A DNA stretch of 64,000 nt from Blastocatellia bacterium (GTDB lineage: Bacteria; Acidobacteriota; Blastocatellia; Pyrinomonadales; Pyrinomonadaceae): NCBI GenBank assembly GCA_003168335.1, contig PMSM01000010.1, positions 210,001 to 274,000 on the forward strand, read 5' to 3'. A program made the position numbers and the translations under genes. A model generated the notes under the pieces. The model was not told where the DNA came from, ran no database searches, and worked only from the letters and a program-made list of their open reading frames with translations. Shown in pieces: positions 1-9,285 of the stretch (its first letter is position 1; the number at the start of each line of letters is the position of its first letter).

Positions 1-608
1 CTCGGCGCGCTTTTGCTTGTCCGTGAGGTCGCGCTTCCAGGCTTTGGCGCCGTGTCACTCTCACTGGTTTCAGATCCTTTGAGTTTGGGTACGCGCTTCC
101 ACCCGATGATTTCAAAGCTGGATCCGCTATCGAGCCGCATCATGATGTTTTCGTTGTTGCTCCGATCGGATGTCAGCCGAAGGTTCGAACCAGCGTGCAA
201 TTGGCCCGTGGCCTGGGCCGGCGTCCCCTTGTCTTCTTCAGCCAGCTTCCGCGCATTCTCGAGCACTTTGTCCGGCATGATGTTTCGTGCTTCGATCCAG
301 CCTTCAGTTCTATCCGCGTCGTGAGCACGCACGCGAAACCAGCGCTCCCTCTTGCTGTTGTCACTGGGATCGGGAATGTCGATTGAATCCAGAAGATCAA
401 TCACGTCGCCCCGGTTGACCTCAAGCAGATCAGCCGCAACCACTGCCGTCGAACTGCGAATCTGCGCGCTGCGGCTAACCACGACGCCAGTGTTGCTTCG
501 ACTGGCCAGCGTGCTACAACCGCCCAGAAGCAGAGTGGCCAGCAGCATTAACTGTGTAGCGAATAGCGACGAACGTCCCGGATCTCTCATTCTGTTGCGA
601 AACTCCAT
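1..608 (-). CDS. SH3-like lipoprotein, 3' end outside window
   Basis: The reading frame is open from an ATG at 608 to the window edge, so the C-terminus is missing. About 202 residues are visible. The N-terminus has a short basic stretch, a hydrophobic segment and a lipobox LLGGC (Cys near residue 31), so an outer- or inner-membrane lipoprotein is expected. After it comes a stretch resembling bacterial SH3-type domains (LEVNRGDVIDLLD ... WFRVRAHD ... GWIEARNI), and a second similar stretch follows (LHAGSNLRLTSD ... MMRLDSGSSFEIIGW). Such domains commonly bind peptidoglycan or surface ligands; this role is inferred. An ATG at 590 is an alternative start, but AGAGG just before 608 favours the first. 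The tail that can be seen is rich in Ser, Thr and Lys. Confidence 0.7.
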   Translation of the reverse strand, partial: MEFRNRMRDPGRSSLFATQLMLLATLLLGGCSTLASRSNTGVVVSRSAQIRSSTAVVAADLLEVNRGDVIDLLDSIDIPDPSDNSKRERWFRVRAHDADRTEGWIEARNIMPDKVLENARKLAEEDKGTPAQATGQLHAGSNLRLTSDRSNNENIMMRLDSGSSFEIIGWKRVPKLKGSETSESDTAPKPGSATSRTSKSAP

Positions 609-653
609 AATCCTCTGCGAATCCGAAATACTAGTGCGAACACATGGCCAGGC

Positions 654-2321
654 TCAGGATGGTTTTCTCTGCCTCGGCGAACGAACATAGTCATTGTAAC
701 CCAAGTCATGCAACAAATCGCGCTGCTGTCGGGTGAGGGTCTCGCTGACGCCGATGCGGGTTCGCAAACCGAATGTTTCTACCTGCAATCCGAATGGAGC
801 AAGCTGCTCCGCCAAATTGATCGCGGCGGCGTTACTGACGAATAACCGCCCAAAATCCTGCATGCCGGAATAATCACTGAACGCCTTTAGGACTACCTCA
901 CTGCCATCGCTTCCCTGCCTCGCCTGGCGGCCGCGTATTTCCGACGAGTGATATTCGCGAAAGATATTACGGTAGACGTCATCGAGCGAATGCTTATTAT
1001 GACTCAGACTGCGCAGCTTGAGATCGTAAAGAAACGCGATCACCATGCTCTTCGAGTAGACGGAAGACTCTCCGCCTGTCCATCTTCTCTTTGAAGCCTC
1101 AACAAGTGACCAGCGATCATGATCGATCCCGGCAGAATAGCCGTCGTAGGCGCGGCCAATAGCGTTGAGAAACTCTTGAAAGGTCAACCGGTCGAGACGC
1201 ACGGCGATCCGTGCCGCCTGATAGATCGTGAATCCTTCATAGAACCAATCGTAGTCACCGTCGAGAGTAAGCCCATTCGGCACCCAGAAATGAAGAAGCT
1301 CGTGCGTCAGCGGCACGCTCAACTGCGCGAGTGCCGCAACTTTGGACGGGAGCTTCCCTATCAACAACGTAACCGAAGCGCCGCGCGTTTCAGCACTCCA
1401 TTTGTCCGGCGCTCCGCTTTGCGGGAACGGAAACAGAATTAATGTTGCGCGCCGTGACGGCACCGCGCCAAATACGTCACGATGCGCCTTAACGACCTGG
1501 CCGGCCAGTTCGAGCGCGTCACTATCGGTAAAAGCCCAGTCGCCGGCCGCCACCAGACTCAACGTCATTCCTGCTGTGGTGGCAGTTGAAATCCGAAGTT
1601 GATGGCCCACCGCAAACACGGCGAGGTCTGCATCCGCGATTTCGAATTCGCCCGCGGCATTCTGTGCTTCATTTGAATGCGCGACCCAACCCTCCGGAAG
1701 ACTAAGTCGCAGGGTCGCGGGTTCTCCTACCGCCTGGTCCTTAGTTCTGTCGTGATCTTTGGCTGAGGCACCCGATGGTGATACCGGCAGCAAGTCTCTT
1801 AACATCAATAGGCCCCGGTCGGAGTTCAGCCAGGACACCTTGGCCGCATCCGCAGGCCGCAGGGGCGGGGCGAGACTGACTTCATAGCGGAATTTCGACG
1901 CGGGCGTCGCCGCCTGGAATTGCCCGGGCGCAATTTTCCGGTTAGTGATCTCTGTGCCCGCCGCGTCGAACAGCCTTAACCCATCGACTCTGCTACCCAG
2001 ATTTAAGACGCCGGCATAACTATCGCGGAACGACCAGGCCGTGGCCGGTGCACAACTCCCTTCAACGACAACCCGCCCGTTGGAATCAGGAAGGACTCGA
2101 ATCGCGATGCTGGTTTGCTGCGCACTGGCAATTGAGGTTACGCAGCTCAGCAAAGCAATGAAGAAGAGCGTCAGCACCACGTGTCGACAAGTTCTGAGGC
2201 GGATTTTCAATCGACGGGCAGCAACCGGCTGACAAGCAAGAGCCCCTACGCGGTGGTTCGGAGCTGGCCGTGAACCTGGGCACAAATCGCCTCGCGAGCT
2301 TTGGAAAAGTTGGATTGACAT
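654..2321 (-). CDS. M61-like secreted aminopeptidase (gluzincin)
   Basis: The 555-residue product has a hydrophobic export segment around residues 46-67 ending in a plausible signal-peptidase site (IASA/QQ). The zinc site is clear: HELLH near residue 340 and a glutamate 18 residues after the second His in WFYEGFTIY. This is the arrangement of M1/M61 gluzincins, and the WFxEGxT motif fits the M61 glycyl aminopeptidase family. The N-terminal half (about residues 70-260) would be the beta-sandwich domain of that family. The usual C-terminal PDZ domain is not obvious; the last 60 residues may be a degenerate one. The start is uncertain: ATG 2321 is used, but it leaves an unusually long N-region before the signal segment. 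It lies 45 nt upstream of the lipoprotein gene on the same strand. Confidence 0.8.
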   Translation of the reverse strand: MSIQLFQSSRGDLCPGSRPAPNHRVGALACQPVAARRLKIRLRTCRHVVLTLFFIALLSCVTSIASAQQTSIAIRVLPDSNGRVVVEGSCAPATAWSFRDSYAGVLNLGSRVDGLRLFDAAGTEITNRKIAPGQFQAATPASKFRYEVSLAPPLRPADAAKVSWLNSDRGLLMLRDLLPVSPSGASAKDHDRTKDQAVGEPATLRLSLPEGWVAHSNEAQNAAGEFEIADADLAVFAVGHQLRISTATTAGMTLSLVAAGDWAFTDSDALELAGQVVKAHRDVFGAVPSRRATLILFPFPQSGAPDKWSAETRGASVTLLIGKLPSKVAALAQLSVPLTHELLHFWVPNGLTLDGDYDWFYEGFTIYQAARIAVRLDRLTFQEFLNAIGRAYDGYSAGIDHDRWSLVEASKRRWTGGESSVYSKSMVIAFLYDLKLRSLSHNKHSLDDVYRNIFREYHSSEIRGRQARQGSDGSEVVLKAFSDYSGMQDFGRLFVSNAAAINLAEQLAPFGLQVETFGLRTRIGVSETLTRQQRDLLHDLGYNDYVRSPRQRKPS

Positions 2322-2508
2322 GCCTTTCAAGAGGAACCAAAATACAGGCTCAGTCTAGCATCATACTTCAGAACCGTGACCCATAAACCAGCACAAATGC
2401 TTTTCAGTAGCCCGCCAATTGGCGGCGAAAGCCCTATTGACATGGCCCATCGACGCGACTAGAATTAGCCCCCTAAAGTAATTGGGTTTTCCTGCACGAG
2501 GAACGACC

Positions 2509-2586
2509 ATGAGTCTGGTTAAGATCATCGTCATTACGGTCCTGATAATCCTGAGCATCCTGCTCTTCGGGCGCTTTCTTTTCTAG
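2509..2586 (+). CDS. Tiny single-span membrane protein (25 aa)
   Basis: An ORF of 25 codons begins with ATG after a GAGGAACGACC purine-rich ribosome site and encodes MSLVKIIVI...GRFLF, one continuous hydrophobic helix with a Lys near the N-terminus and an Arg near the C-terminus. It ends 11 nt before the VWFA-protein gene, in the same direction, so the two are probably co-transcribed. Size and composition resemble other very small membrane proteins, but no family can be named. A translated leader for the following gene is another possibility. Confidence 0.5.
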   Translation: MSLVKIIVITVLIILSILLFGRFLF

Positions 2587-2597
2587 CCCGCCTGAGC

Positions 2598-3587
2598 ATG
2601 CCAGGGCACAACCCGCACACACGGCGCGGACCGCGATTCCCTCTCTGTCTAGCTACAGCAATTGGCCTGCTACTGTTCCCTTCCTTTGTAACGGCCCAGG
2701 AAACACAACCCGACGACGTCATTCGAGTTCGTACTGATCTGGTCGCTGTTCCCGTCACGGTGGCTGATTCGCGCGGCCGCCGCATTTCAGATTTGAAGCA
2801 GCAGGACTTCGCGCTTACTGACGATGGTCGCAACGCAAGAATCGATTACTTCGCATCTGGGGCAGAGCGAATCGCGCTGTCGTTTGTGCTGGATAATTCG
2901 GGGAGCCTGCGCGAGCAACTCTCCCGGCAGCGCGATGCGGCCATAGAATTGTTCTCGCGTTTCGGTTTAGGCTCGAGCGTGGCCGTAATTCGTTTTGGAC
3001 TACAAGCGAGACTGCTGGTGCCATTCACCAGCGACACCGAGAGTGCGCGAGCGGCCTTCAGCGTTCCCCTTAACCTCAGCGAGCGAACTGCGATATTTGA
3101 CGCTGGGATAGCGGCGGTCCAGGCTTATGCGCCGCGCGGTGAGAATTCAGCAGAGCGGCGGATTGCGATCTTGATTAGCGATGGCCTCGATACCGCCAGC
3201 AGGTCAAACGCCGCTCAGGTTATCGCAGCCGCGGATCGGATGAACGTGTCATTCTACGTAATTCATTTGCCGTTGTTCACTCCCAGCGAAGGGCGTCTGG
3301 TGCCCCGCCGCGCAGCCAAAGGCTTTCGCGATCTGGCGGAGAAAACCGGCGGCCGGTATTTCGTCGCCGGCTCAGCCAAGTCGGCTTTGGATCCTAACGC
3401 TCCGATCGATCTGGCTCCGGTGTTCGCGGCGATCGAAGAAGACCTCCGCAGCCAATATGTGATCGGCTTTTATCCCAGCGCAGCTTCGCGGGACGGGCAA
3501 ATGCATCGCGCCGCGATCACAGTTTCAAATCGTAAACTGAAAGTACGTCAACTCAGAACCAGCTACAGCCTAAAACCGGGACTATGA
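2598..3587 (+). CDS. VWFA domain protein, acidobacterial type
   Basis: This 329-residue protein has a signal peptide (residues about 1-33, ending VTAQ). A short beta-rich region follows, with the typical phrase [21 protein letters not shown], and then a von Willebrand A domain (about residues 88-320) with a MIDAS-like DNSGS. The order matches the VWFA-related acidobacterial family (TIGR03436 type), which is expanded in Acidobacteriota. The protein is presumably secreted or periplasmic; its ligand is unknown. Its stop overlaps the purH start by four bases (ATGA), so purH is translationally coupled to it, which is an unexpected partner for a purine gene. A second protein of this family lies at 40452. 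Confidence 0.85.
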   Translation: MPGHNPHTRRGPRFPLCLATAIGLLLFPSFVTAQETQPDDVIRVRTDLVAVPVTVADSRGRRISDLKQQDFALTDDGRNARIDYFASGAERIALSFVLDNSGSLREQLSRQRDAAIELFSRFGLGSSVAVIRFGLQARLLVPFTSDTESARAAFSVPLNLSERTAIFDAGIAAVQAYAPRGENSAERRIAILISDGLDTASRSNAAQVIAAADRMNVSFYVIHLPLFTPSEGRLVPRRAAKGFRDLAEKTGGRYFVAGSAKSALDPNAPIDLAPVFAAIEEDLRSQYVIGFYPSAASRDGQMHRAAITVSNRKLKVRQLRTSYSLKPGL

Positions 3588-5245
3588 CCAAAGATAATCA
3601 CTCACAGTTAGTAAAGATTCGTCGCGCTCTGATTAGCGTCTCGGACAAGACGGGCATCGTTGATCTTGCCCGTGAGCTGCAAGGCTTCGGCGTCGAGATC
3701 ATCAGCACCGGCGGGACCGCAAGAGCCCTTCGCGATGCCGGCATCGAAGTGCGCGAGGTTTCAGATGTCACGAAATTTCCCGAGATGATGGACGGGCGGA
3801 TCAAAACCCTGCATCCGCGCATTCACGGCGCTTTGCTCGGCTTGCGAGATAACGATGGCCATATCGCAGCCATGCGCGAACACGGGATTGAACCGATCGA
3901 CATGGTCATAGTCAATCTCTATCCGTTCGAGCAGACCATCGCCCGCGAAGGTGTCAGCCTTGAAGAAGCAATCGCACAGATCGATATCGGTGGCCCGGCG
4001 ATGATTCGATCGGCGGCGAAGAATCATGAGAGCGTAACTGTGGTCGTGTCGCCCGACGAGTACTCAAGCGTTCTTAAAGAGCTGCGGCTGCACAACGGGT
4101 CGATTTCATCGGAGACCAGACGGACATTGGCCCTTCAGGCGTTTCGCCGAACGGCAACGTATGATGCGATCGTGAGTGTCTTTCTGCAGCGCTCAATTGA
4201 TGACGACGATTTCCCGCAGTCTCTTACCAGCACTCACGGGCCACGCATCCGCTCTTTCGCGGGTGGGATTGGCGGCTCTCAATATGTTTCCATCGAAACT
4301 GCATCAGAGCCCCCGAATCTGGCGCAATGGGTTTTGCGTAAGACTCTCGATTTGCGATACGGCGAAAATCCGCATCAGGTCGCTGCGCTATACGACACGA
4401 AAGCACGCGAAGGCATCGCAACAGCCGAATTGCTTTCCGGCAAAGAGATGTCTTTCAATAACTACGTGGACGCTGATGCCGCCTGGCAACTTGTCTGTGA
4501 CTTTGACGATCTGGCCTGCGCGATTATTAAGCACACGAATCCAGCTGGAGCGGCGCTGGGCACATCGAACGAAGAGGCTTACAAAAAGGCGCTGGCTTGC
4601 GATCCCGTATCAGCATTCGGAGGCATCGTCGCGTTCAATCGTAACGTCGACGAAGCCGCCGCGCGCGCGGTCATAGAAATTTTTACCGAAGTGATTATTG
4701 CCCCGGATTATGAGCCCGCTGCATTGGAAGTTCTGAAAATGAAGAAAAACCTGCGGGTGCTGCGCGCGGGACAGCCTGAACCAATCGCGGGGCTCGAATA
4801 CAAACAAATCTCCGGCGGGATGCTGGTGCAGACGCGCGACACGCACCGTTTGAAACGCGATGATTTGAAAGTCGTAACCGAGCGCGCGCCGTCGGAAAAA
4901 GAGATTGACGATCTGCTTTTCGCGTGGACTGTTTGCAAACATACAAAGTCAAACGCGATCGTTTATGTCCACGACCGGCGGACCGTCGGCGTCGGCGCCG
5001 GCCAAATGTCGCGCGTGGATTCGGTGAAGCTTGGCGCGATGCGCGCGCAGTTGCCGACCACAGGATCCGTTTTAGCCTCAGATGCTTTCTTCCCTTTTCG
5101 TGACGGTCTTGACGAAGCTGCGAAGCACGGAATCACCGCGGTGATTCAGCCCGGAGGATCCGTGCGCGACGCGGAAGTGATCGCCGCGGCGGATGAGCAC
5201 GGCCTGGCGATGGTCTTCACCGGCGTACGGCATTTCAAGCACTGA
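3584..5245 (+). CDS. purH: Bifunctional AICAR formyltransferase / IMP cyclohydrolase
   Basis: PurH catalyses the last two steps of IMP synthesis: formylation of AICAR with 10-formyl-THF, then ring closure. The 553-residue length is slightly above the usual 510-530. The N-terminal MGS-like cyclohydrolase domain shows [13 protein letters not shown] and [10 protein letters not shown]. The C-terminal transformylase domain shows RYGENPHQ, the catalytic-site KHTNPAGAA and the end motif [10 protein letters not shown]. An insertion of about 25 residues near residues 205-245 ([16 protein letters not shown]) lies between the domains. The start overlaps the upstream VWFA gene. A palindromic repeat follows the stop. 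Confidence 0.97.
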   Translation: MTKDNHSQLVKIRRALISVSDKTGIVDLARELQGFGVEIISTGGTARALRDAGIEVREVSDVTKFPEMMDGRIKTLHPRIHGALLGLRDNDGHIAAMREHGIEPIDMVIVNLYPFEQTIAREGVSLEEAIAQIDIGGPAMIRSAAKNHESVTVVVSPDEYSSVLKELRLHNGSISSETRRTLALQAFRRTATYDAIVSVFLQRSIDDDDFPQSLTSTHGPRIRSFAGGIGGSQYVSIETASEPPNLAQWVLRKTLDLRYGENPHQVAALYDTKAREGIATAELLSGKEMSFNNYVDADAAWQLVCDFDDLACAIIKHTNPAGAALGTSNEEAYKKALACDPVSAFGGIVAFNRNVDEAAARAVIEIFTEVIIAPDYEPAALEVLKMKKNLRVLRAGQPEPIAGLEYKQISGGMLVQTRDTHRLKRDDLKVVTERAPSEKEIDDLLFAWTVCKHTKSNAIVYVHDRRTVGVGAGQMSRVDSVKLGAMRAQLPTTGSVLASDAFFPFRDGLDEAAKHGITAVIQPGGSVRDAEVIAAADEHGLAMVFTGVRHFKH

Positions 5246-5260
5246 GAGCGCGCCCTCGTG

Positions 5261-5386
5261 CTGGGAGCGCGGACAGTCTCGTCCGCATTGAGCGCGCCAG
5301 CGCGAACAAGACTCGTTGGAATTCTTCGCCATGCAGCGGTACGCGAGCTTTGCTCGCGTCGGCGGACGAGACGTCCGCGCTCCCGG
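5261..5386. repeat. Palindromic intergenic element, GGGAGCGCGGAC family, copy 1
   Basis: The ends are inverted: CTGGGAGCGCGGAC on the left and GTCCGCGCTCCCGG on the right. Each end contains its own small hairpin (GCGGAC...GTCCGC), and an internal hairpin CGCGAGCTTTGCTCGCG is present. A second copy lies at 43146-43263 in the opposite orientation. The outer arms are nearly identical between copies, while the centre and the inner hairpin differ. It fills the gap between purH and the M48 gene. Confidence 0.8.
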
Positions 5387-5440
5387 CATTAACTTGCTCT
5401 TTCGCCCGAACTTCCTTAATACTTGCGGCGTTAAGAAAAT

Positions 5441-6424
5441 ATGCCGGACGACGAAAGCTCAGCACTGGACACCACCCGCAGATCGATTCGTTGCCGCTAC
5501 TGCGGCCAGCGCAATCAGATCCGCGACGGCGAGGACGTCGAAGCGCGCTGTGGTCGCTGTCGTCTGCTGCTTTCCGCAGAACCTCATAAGAAGTTCGCTG
5601 CTCTAAATAAAGACCAATACGTTCATCCGGCAGACAGACGCGCGCTCGCCGCACTACGCGCGATTCCCGGCATAGATACGGCACTCAAAAAACTTCTCGA
5701 GGTGACCGGCGAATCTGCTATCCGCGTCATCTTCACCGCCAGCGCGGTCAAGGTAACACCAAAGCAATGTCCCGATTTGTATGCCAAGCTTCAGATCGCT
5801 TGCACCACACTTGGCGTGGACATGCCCGAGCTGTTCGTGCAACAGAGTCCGATTCCCAACGCCTTCACCGGAGGCGTCAAGCGTCCGGTGATCGTGCTTT
5901 ACTCTGCTTTGCTTGAGCGACTGACTGACGAAGAAGTACTGGCCGTGGTCTCACACGAAGTCGGACACATACACGCCGAGCATGTGCTCTATCTTACCGC
6001 CGCGCGTTTGATTGAACTGGCCGCAAACGCGGCCATCATTGCCGCCCCACTGGCGATGCTAGTCAAGCAACTAATGTCGCTGACGATGCGATATGCCTTA
6101 CTCGCATGGGCCAGACGCGCCGAGCTTTCCTGCGACCGCGCGGCGCTACTGGTGACGCAGGATCAGCATGTAGTAGGGCGAACGATGATGAAGCTCGCCG
6201 GCGGTACCTTCGCCTCGAAGGTTGATTATGAATTGTTTCTGGAGCAAGGTCGGGACTTTCAGAAGAACTATGACGAGAAAGCCCTGGATCGTTTCTGGGC
6301 CGACATCATCACTGCCGGTTTGTCCCATCCTTTTCCGGTGTGGCGCGTATCTGAAGTTCTGAAATGGGTCGAGAGCGGCGAATATCAAACGCTGATGAAT
6401 CTGCCCGAAAGCGGGGCTGCTTGA
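5441..6424 (+). CDS. M48 family metallopeptidase with N-terminal zinc ribbon
   Basis: The 327-residue product begins with a C4 zinc ribbon (CRYC at 18-21 and CGRC at 37-40). The peptidase domain follows, with the zinc motif HEVGHIHAEH (172-181), and ELSCDRAALL further on supplies the likely third ligand. One or two hydrophobic helices (about residues 185-215) suggest membrane association, as in HtpX-type M48 enzymes. A cytoplasmic zinc ribbon fused to M48 is unusual compared with ordinary HtpX. The ribosome site is weak. The downstream exported protein starts 10 nt after the stop, so the two are probably in one unit. Confidence 0.85.
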   Translation: MPDDESSALDTTRRSIRCRYCGQRNQIRDGEDVEARCGRCRLLLSAEPHKKFAALNKDQYVHPADRRALAALRAIPGIDTALKKLLEVTGESAIRVIFTASAVKVTPKQCPDLYAKLQIACTTLGVDMPELFVQQSPIPNAFTGGVKRPVIVLYSALLERLTDEEVLAVVSHEVGHIHAEHVLYLTAARLIELAANAAIIAAPLAMLVKQLMSLTMRYALLAWARRAELSCDRAALLVTQDQHVVGRTMMKLAGGTFASKVDYELFLEQGRDFQKNYDEKALDRFWADIITAGLSHPFPVWRVSEVLKWVESGEYQTLMNLPESGAA

Positions 6425-6434
6425 TTCGATTGAA

Positions 6435-7199
6435 ATGATGAACTTGAAAGCACTGACGGCCATTACTTGTTTTGTTTTATGCCTAGCCTCCCAAGCGCTG
6501 GGGCAAGCAAAGATCTCCGGCCTGCCCGCCGGAGCCGTAGTAGTCGAGACTCGAAACCTCCCCGCCCTCAAACACGGGGGTCGCGCGCTCGTCCTCTGGA
6601 TGCTGAATCCTAAAAAGAATCCGACGGACTATGCTCCGGACGAGCCTTACCCGTGTCCGGATCAATCCAGAGGCAGTTTCTATTCAGGGCCGACGCGCGT
6701 GTCGTTGGTTAACTCGGCAACGAACAGCATCATCAACACCGTTATCGTGAAAGAAGACGAAGACAGCTTTGACGTGCCGTACGCGATCCGCAAGGGCTAC
6801 TATTATCGAGTCGGGGCGTTGACCAGGAATGGTGTAGAAGCCAAGCCGACAATCATGTGGCTGAAAGACTACAATGGTGACGGCAACGCCCTCGAGTTTG
6901 CTCTATTCGACGCGCCGGCTTGTATGGGCCTCGACACCACGCTGATCGGTTACAGCGAGAAACAGGATCGAGTCATTCAGTATCCGGTTAGTCTGGAAGT
7001 GATCGAGGGCTCGAAACATTCAAACAGGGTCACGATGTGGGCCGATTATCTTTTCAACACCAAGCCGCGCCGGCCGGGGTATTGGAAATACGAGATTGAT
7101 TATCGTGGCCGTGCCGGATCGTTGGACAAATGGGAAGTGCGATACAACGCGGCAAAGGAACGGTTTGAAGGAAAGTTGATCGTGGTGCCGGGTGAATAA
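6435..7199 (+). CDS. Exported protein of unknown function
   Basis: The protein has 254 residues with a clear signal peptide (MMNLKALTAITCFVLCLASQALG). The mature part is beta-rich and polar, with phrases such as RALVLWMLNPKKNP, DYNGDGNALEFALFDAPAC and MWADYLFNTKPRRPGYWKYEIDYRG. Two cysteines (in YPCPDQ and APACMG) could form a disulphide after export. No family was recognised. DYNGDGN resembles a calcium-binding loop, but one such loop is not diagnostic. It follows the M48 gene closely. Confidence 0.7.
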   Translation: MMNLKALTAITCFVLCLASQALGQAKISGLPAGAVVVETRNLPALKHGGRALVLWMLNPKKNPTDYAPDEPYPCPDQSRGSFYSGPTRVSLVNSATNSIINTVIVKEDEDSFDVPYAIRKGYYYRVGALTRNGVEAKPTIMWLKDYNGDGNALEFALFDAPACMGLDTTLIGYSEKQDRVIQYPVSLEVIEGSKHSNRVTMWADYLFNTKPRRPGYWKYEIDYRGRAGSLDKWEVRYNAAKERFEGKLIVVPGE

Positions 7200-7226
7200 G
7201 ACTTTCGAGAGGCTGCATTTTCTGAT

Positions 7227-7331
7227 TTCATTAGCACCTCGCTTAACGAGGTGGAGCGATGGTCGCTAAATAATCGGATCAGCCGCCCGATTGGCCAGCT
7301 GGCACCTTGCTAAAGCAAGGTGCTAATGAGA
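7227..7331. repeat. Palindromic element with ATTAGCACCT ends
   Basis: The left arm TTAGCACCTCGCTTAACGAGGTG and right arm GGCACCTTGCTAAAGCAAGGTGCTAA are inverted to each other at their outer ends. Each arm also folds by itself (CACCTCG/CGAGGTG and CACCTTGC/GCAAGGTG). The inner stems differ by sequence but remain paired. It lies between the exported protein gene and fabI. Confidence 0.75.
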
Positions 7332-7401
7332 TTGGCTCGAGATTTGAAATTCTGCCGGGGAAGGTCTGCCAACTACGATAGAGGACGTTAGAAAATCAGC
7401 T

Positions 7402-8166
7402 ATGCTGCAAAACAAGAACGGAATTATTTTCGGCGTCGCTAACAAGCGCTCGATCGCGTGGGCCACGGCCCAGGCCCTGCACGAGGCCGGCGCGCGGCTG
7501 GCTTTCACTTATCAGGGCGATCGCCTGAAAGATAACGTCGAAGGCCTGACAAAAGCAGCAATGCCCGATTCGCCGTTGTTCTCGTGCGACGTGACGAAGC
7601 AGGAAGAAATTGACGAGACCTTCAAGCGCCTGGCGTCGGAGTTTGGTCGACTTGAGTTTCTGATTCACAGCATCGCTTTCGCGCCCCGGGAAGCCCTGGA
7701 AGGCGAATACCTGAAAACGGATCGCGAGGCTTTTCTCACGGCTTTGGAAATCAGCGCTTACTCGCTGACTCAACTTGCTCGCGCGGCGGCCCCGCTGATG
7801 ACTGCAGGCGGCAGCATTGTCACGATGAGCTTTCACGGAGCTGAGAAGGTCTATCAGGGATACAACGTGATGGGCGTCGCCAAAGCGGCGCTGGAATCCA
7901 GCGTGCGTTATCTGGCGGCGGATCTCGGCCCGCGCAACATCCGCGTCAACGCGATCAGTGCCGGGCCAATTCAGACACTCTCTGCGCGCGGAGTCTCGGG
8001 GCTAAGCACGATGCTCAAGCATCACGCCGAGCGCGCCCCTTTGCATCGCAATGTCGAACCTCGTGAGGTCGGCAACACCGCCCTTTTTCTTTGTAGCGCA
8101 CTATCATCCGGCATCACCGGCGAAACGATCTATGTCGATTGCGGCTACAACATCATGGGCCTTTAG
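7402..8166 (+). CDS. fabI: Enoyl-[acyl-carrier-protein] reductase (NADH)
   Basis: FabI reduces the enoyl-ACP double bond in the last step of each round of fatty-acid elongation in the cytoplasm. The 254-residue length is normal. The Rossmann opening is the FabI-type GIIFGVANKRSIAWATAQAL, and the active-site Tyr154-x6-Lys161 is in YNVMGVAKAALES. The C-terminal region has AISAGPIQTLSARG and SGITGETIYVDCGYNIMG. At the position of the first conserved Tyr (Tyr146 of the E. coli enzyme) the sequence has Phe (SFHGAEKV). The start is an ATG, and a palindromic repeat lies upstream. Confidence 0.95.
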   Translation: MLQNKNGIIFGVANKRSIAWATAQALHEAGARLAFTYQGDRLKDNVEGLTKAAMPDSPLFSCDVTKQEEIDETFKRLASEFGRLEFLIHSIAFAPREALEGEYLKTDREAFLTALEISAYSLTQLARAAAPLMTAGGSIVTMSFHGAEKVYQGYNVMGVAKAALESSVRYLAADLGPRNIRVNAISAGPIQTLSARGVSGLSTMLKHHAERAPLHRNVEPREVGNTALFLCSALSSGITGETIYVDCGYNIMGL

Positions 8167-8188
8167 AGCAGTTTCAGGTTCAAACTAA

Positions 8189-8920
8189 ATGAACGAAGAA
8201 GATCTCGATAAGAAACCACCGGGCGGCACCCAGGACGAACGTTTACTGGAAACGCCGAGGGCGGACGAGTTTCTACACACCGATACCTGGCGTGTCTTTC
8301 GCATCATGGGCGAGTTCGTTCAAGGCTTCGAAGATCTCGCTCATATTAAGAATGGAGTCTCAGTTTTCGGCTCGGCACGAACGGCGCCTGATCATCCCGA
8401 ATACAAAGCCGCCCAGGAAACCGGCGCGCTCCTGGCACACGCAGGCTGCACGGTGATTACCGGCGGAGGTCCCGGAATTATGGAAGCCGCCAACCGCGGC
8501 GCTTTTGAGGCCGGCGGCGCCTCAGTCGGGTGCAACATCGAACTGCCGCACGAGCAAAGCTCCAATGAGTATCTGACGCTCTCGCTAAAGTTTAAGTACT
8601 TCTTTGTGCGCAAGACGATGTTCGTTAAGTACAGCAACGCCTTCATCATCTTTCCCGGCGGCTTCGGCACGCTCGATGAACTGTTCGAAGCGTTGACCTT
8701 GATCCAAACGCACAAGATTCATAACTTTCCGGTTGTGCTCTATGGCTCGGCTTATTGGCAGGGAATGTTGGACTGGTTAAGAGGGCCGATGCTGAGTGAA
8801 GGAAAGATTGTGGAAGACGATTTTCGGCGGCTACATGTTACCGACTCGCCGGAACAAATCGTTCAGGTCGTCAAAGCTTATGACCCTTCGGACAGCGAGC
8901 CAACCAGCCACTTGAGATAG
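8189..8920 (+). CDS. LOG family protein (nucleotide 5'-monophosphate phosphoribohydrolase type)
   Basis: The 243-residue protein carries both LOG-family signatures: the Rossmann-like GGGPGIMEAANRGAFEAGG and the PGGFGTLDELFEALT motif, whose Glu takes part in catalysis. FKYFFVRKTMFVKYS between them is also typical. Enzymes of this family cleave the N-glycosidic bond of (cytokinin) nucleoside monophosphates; the natural substrate here is unknown. The first 50 residues are an extra, charged N-terminus. The gene begins 22 nt after fabI. Its last 43 nt overlap the convergent cutA gene. Confidence 0.9.
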   Translation: MNEEDLDKKPPGGTQDERLLETPRADEFLHTDTWRVFRIMGEFVQGFEDLAHIKNGVSVFGSARTAPDHPEYKAAQETGALLAHAGCTVITGGGPGIMEAANRGAFEAGGASVGCNIELPHEQSSNEYLTLSLKFKYFFVRKTMFVKYSNAFIIFPGGFGTLDELFEALTLIQTHKIHNFPVVLYGSAYWQGMLDWLRGPMLSEGKIVEDDFRRLHVTDSPEQIVQVVKAYDPSDSEPTSHLR

Positions 8921-9216
8921 ATTTCCGCAGCGTCGGTGATCGGCAGGGCAATAATCTCGGGCGTTTCGTAGCTGTGCATTGCGTTAACTCGGCTTGCTAA
9001 ATCGTCGAACCGGGCTCGCGTCGTCTTAGCCAGAAGCAGCACTTCCTGCTCGCGTCGAGTTTCGCCCTTCCAGCGATACACAGATTCGACCTCCGGTAAA
9101 ATCTGTACGCACGCCGCCAGGACCCCGTCCACCAGCATCTCGGCGATCCGGCTGGCTTCTTCGCGATTGGCCGCCGTCATTAGAACGACGATTGGGTCTG
9201 ATGAATTGTCGGCCAT
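8878..9216 (-). CDS. cutA: Divalent-cation tolerance protein CutA
   Basis: The 112-residue protein matches the small trimeric CutA family over its whole length. It shows NREEASRIAEMLVDGVLAACVQI at the start, VYRWKGETRREQEVLLLAKT in the middle and HSYETPEIIALPI in the last third; the final SLSEGS tail is short. CutA has been linked to copper tolerance, but its biochemical role is unsettled. The 3' end overlaps the convergent LOG gene by 43 nt. It is the last gene of a long minus-strand series, separated from the DUF2007 gene by a palindromic element. Confidence 0.95.
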   Translation of the reverse strand: MADNSSDPIVVLMTAANREEASRIAEMLVDGVLAACVQILPEVESVYRWKGETRREQEVLLLAKTTRARFDDLASRVNAMHSYETPEIIALPITDAAEIYLKWLVGSLSEGS

Positions 9217-9219
9217 GTT

Positions 9220-9275
9220 GGGATTTAGCAGCGGGCTACCGCCCGCTGGTCGGGCATTAGCCCGACTCTAAACGA
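9220..9275. repeat. Palindromic element, GTTTAGAGT-end family
   Basis: The ends are GGATTTAGCA and GACTCTAAAC, and each half contains a hairpin (AGCGGGCTACCGCCCGCT and CGGGCATTAGCCCG). It sits in the short gap between the cutA start and the DUF2007 gene stop. Confidence 0.7.
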
Positions 9276-9285
9276 CGGATCATAG

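Noticed and set aside
654-690. Plus-strand ORF at 352-690
   Set aside because: It runs antisense to the lipoprotein gene and into the peptidase gene end and has no protein-like features.
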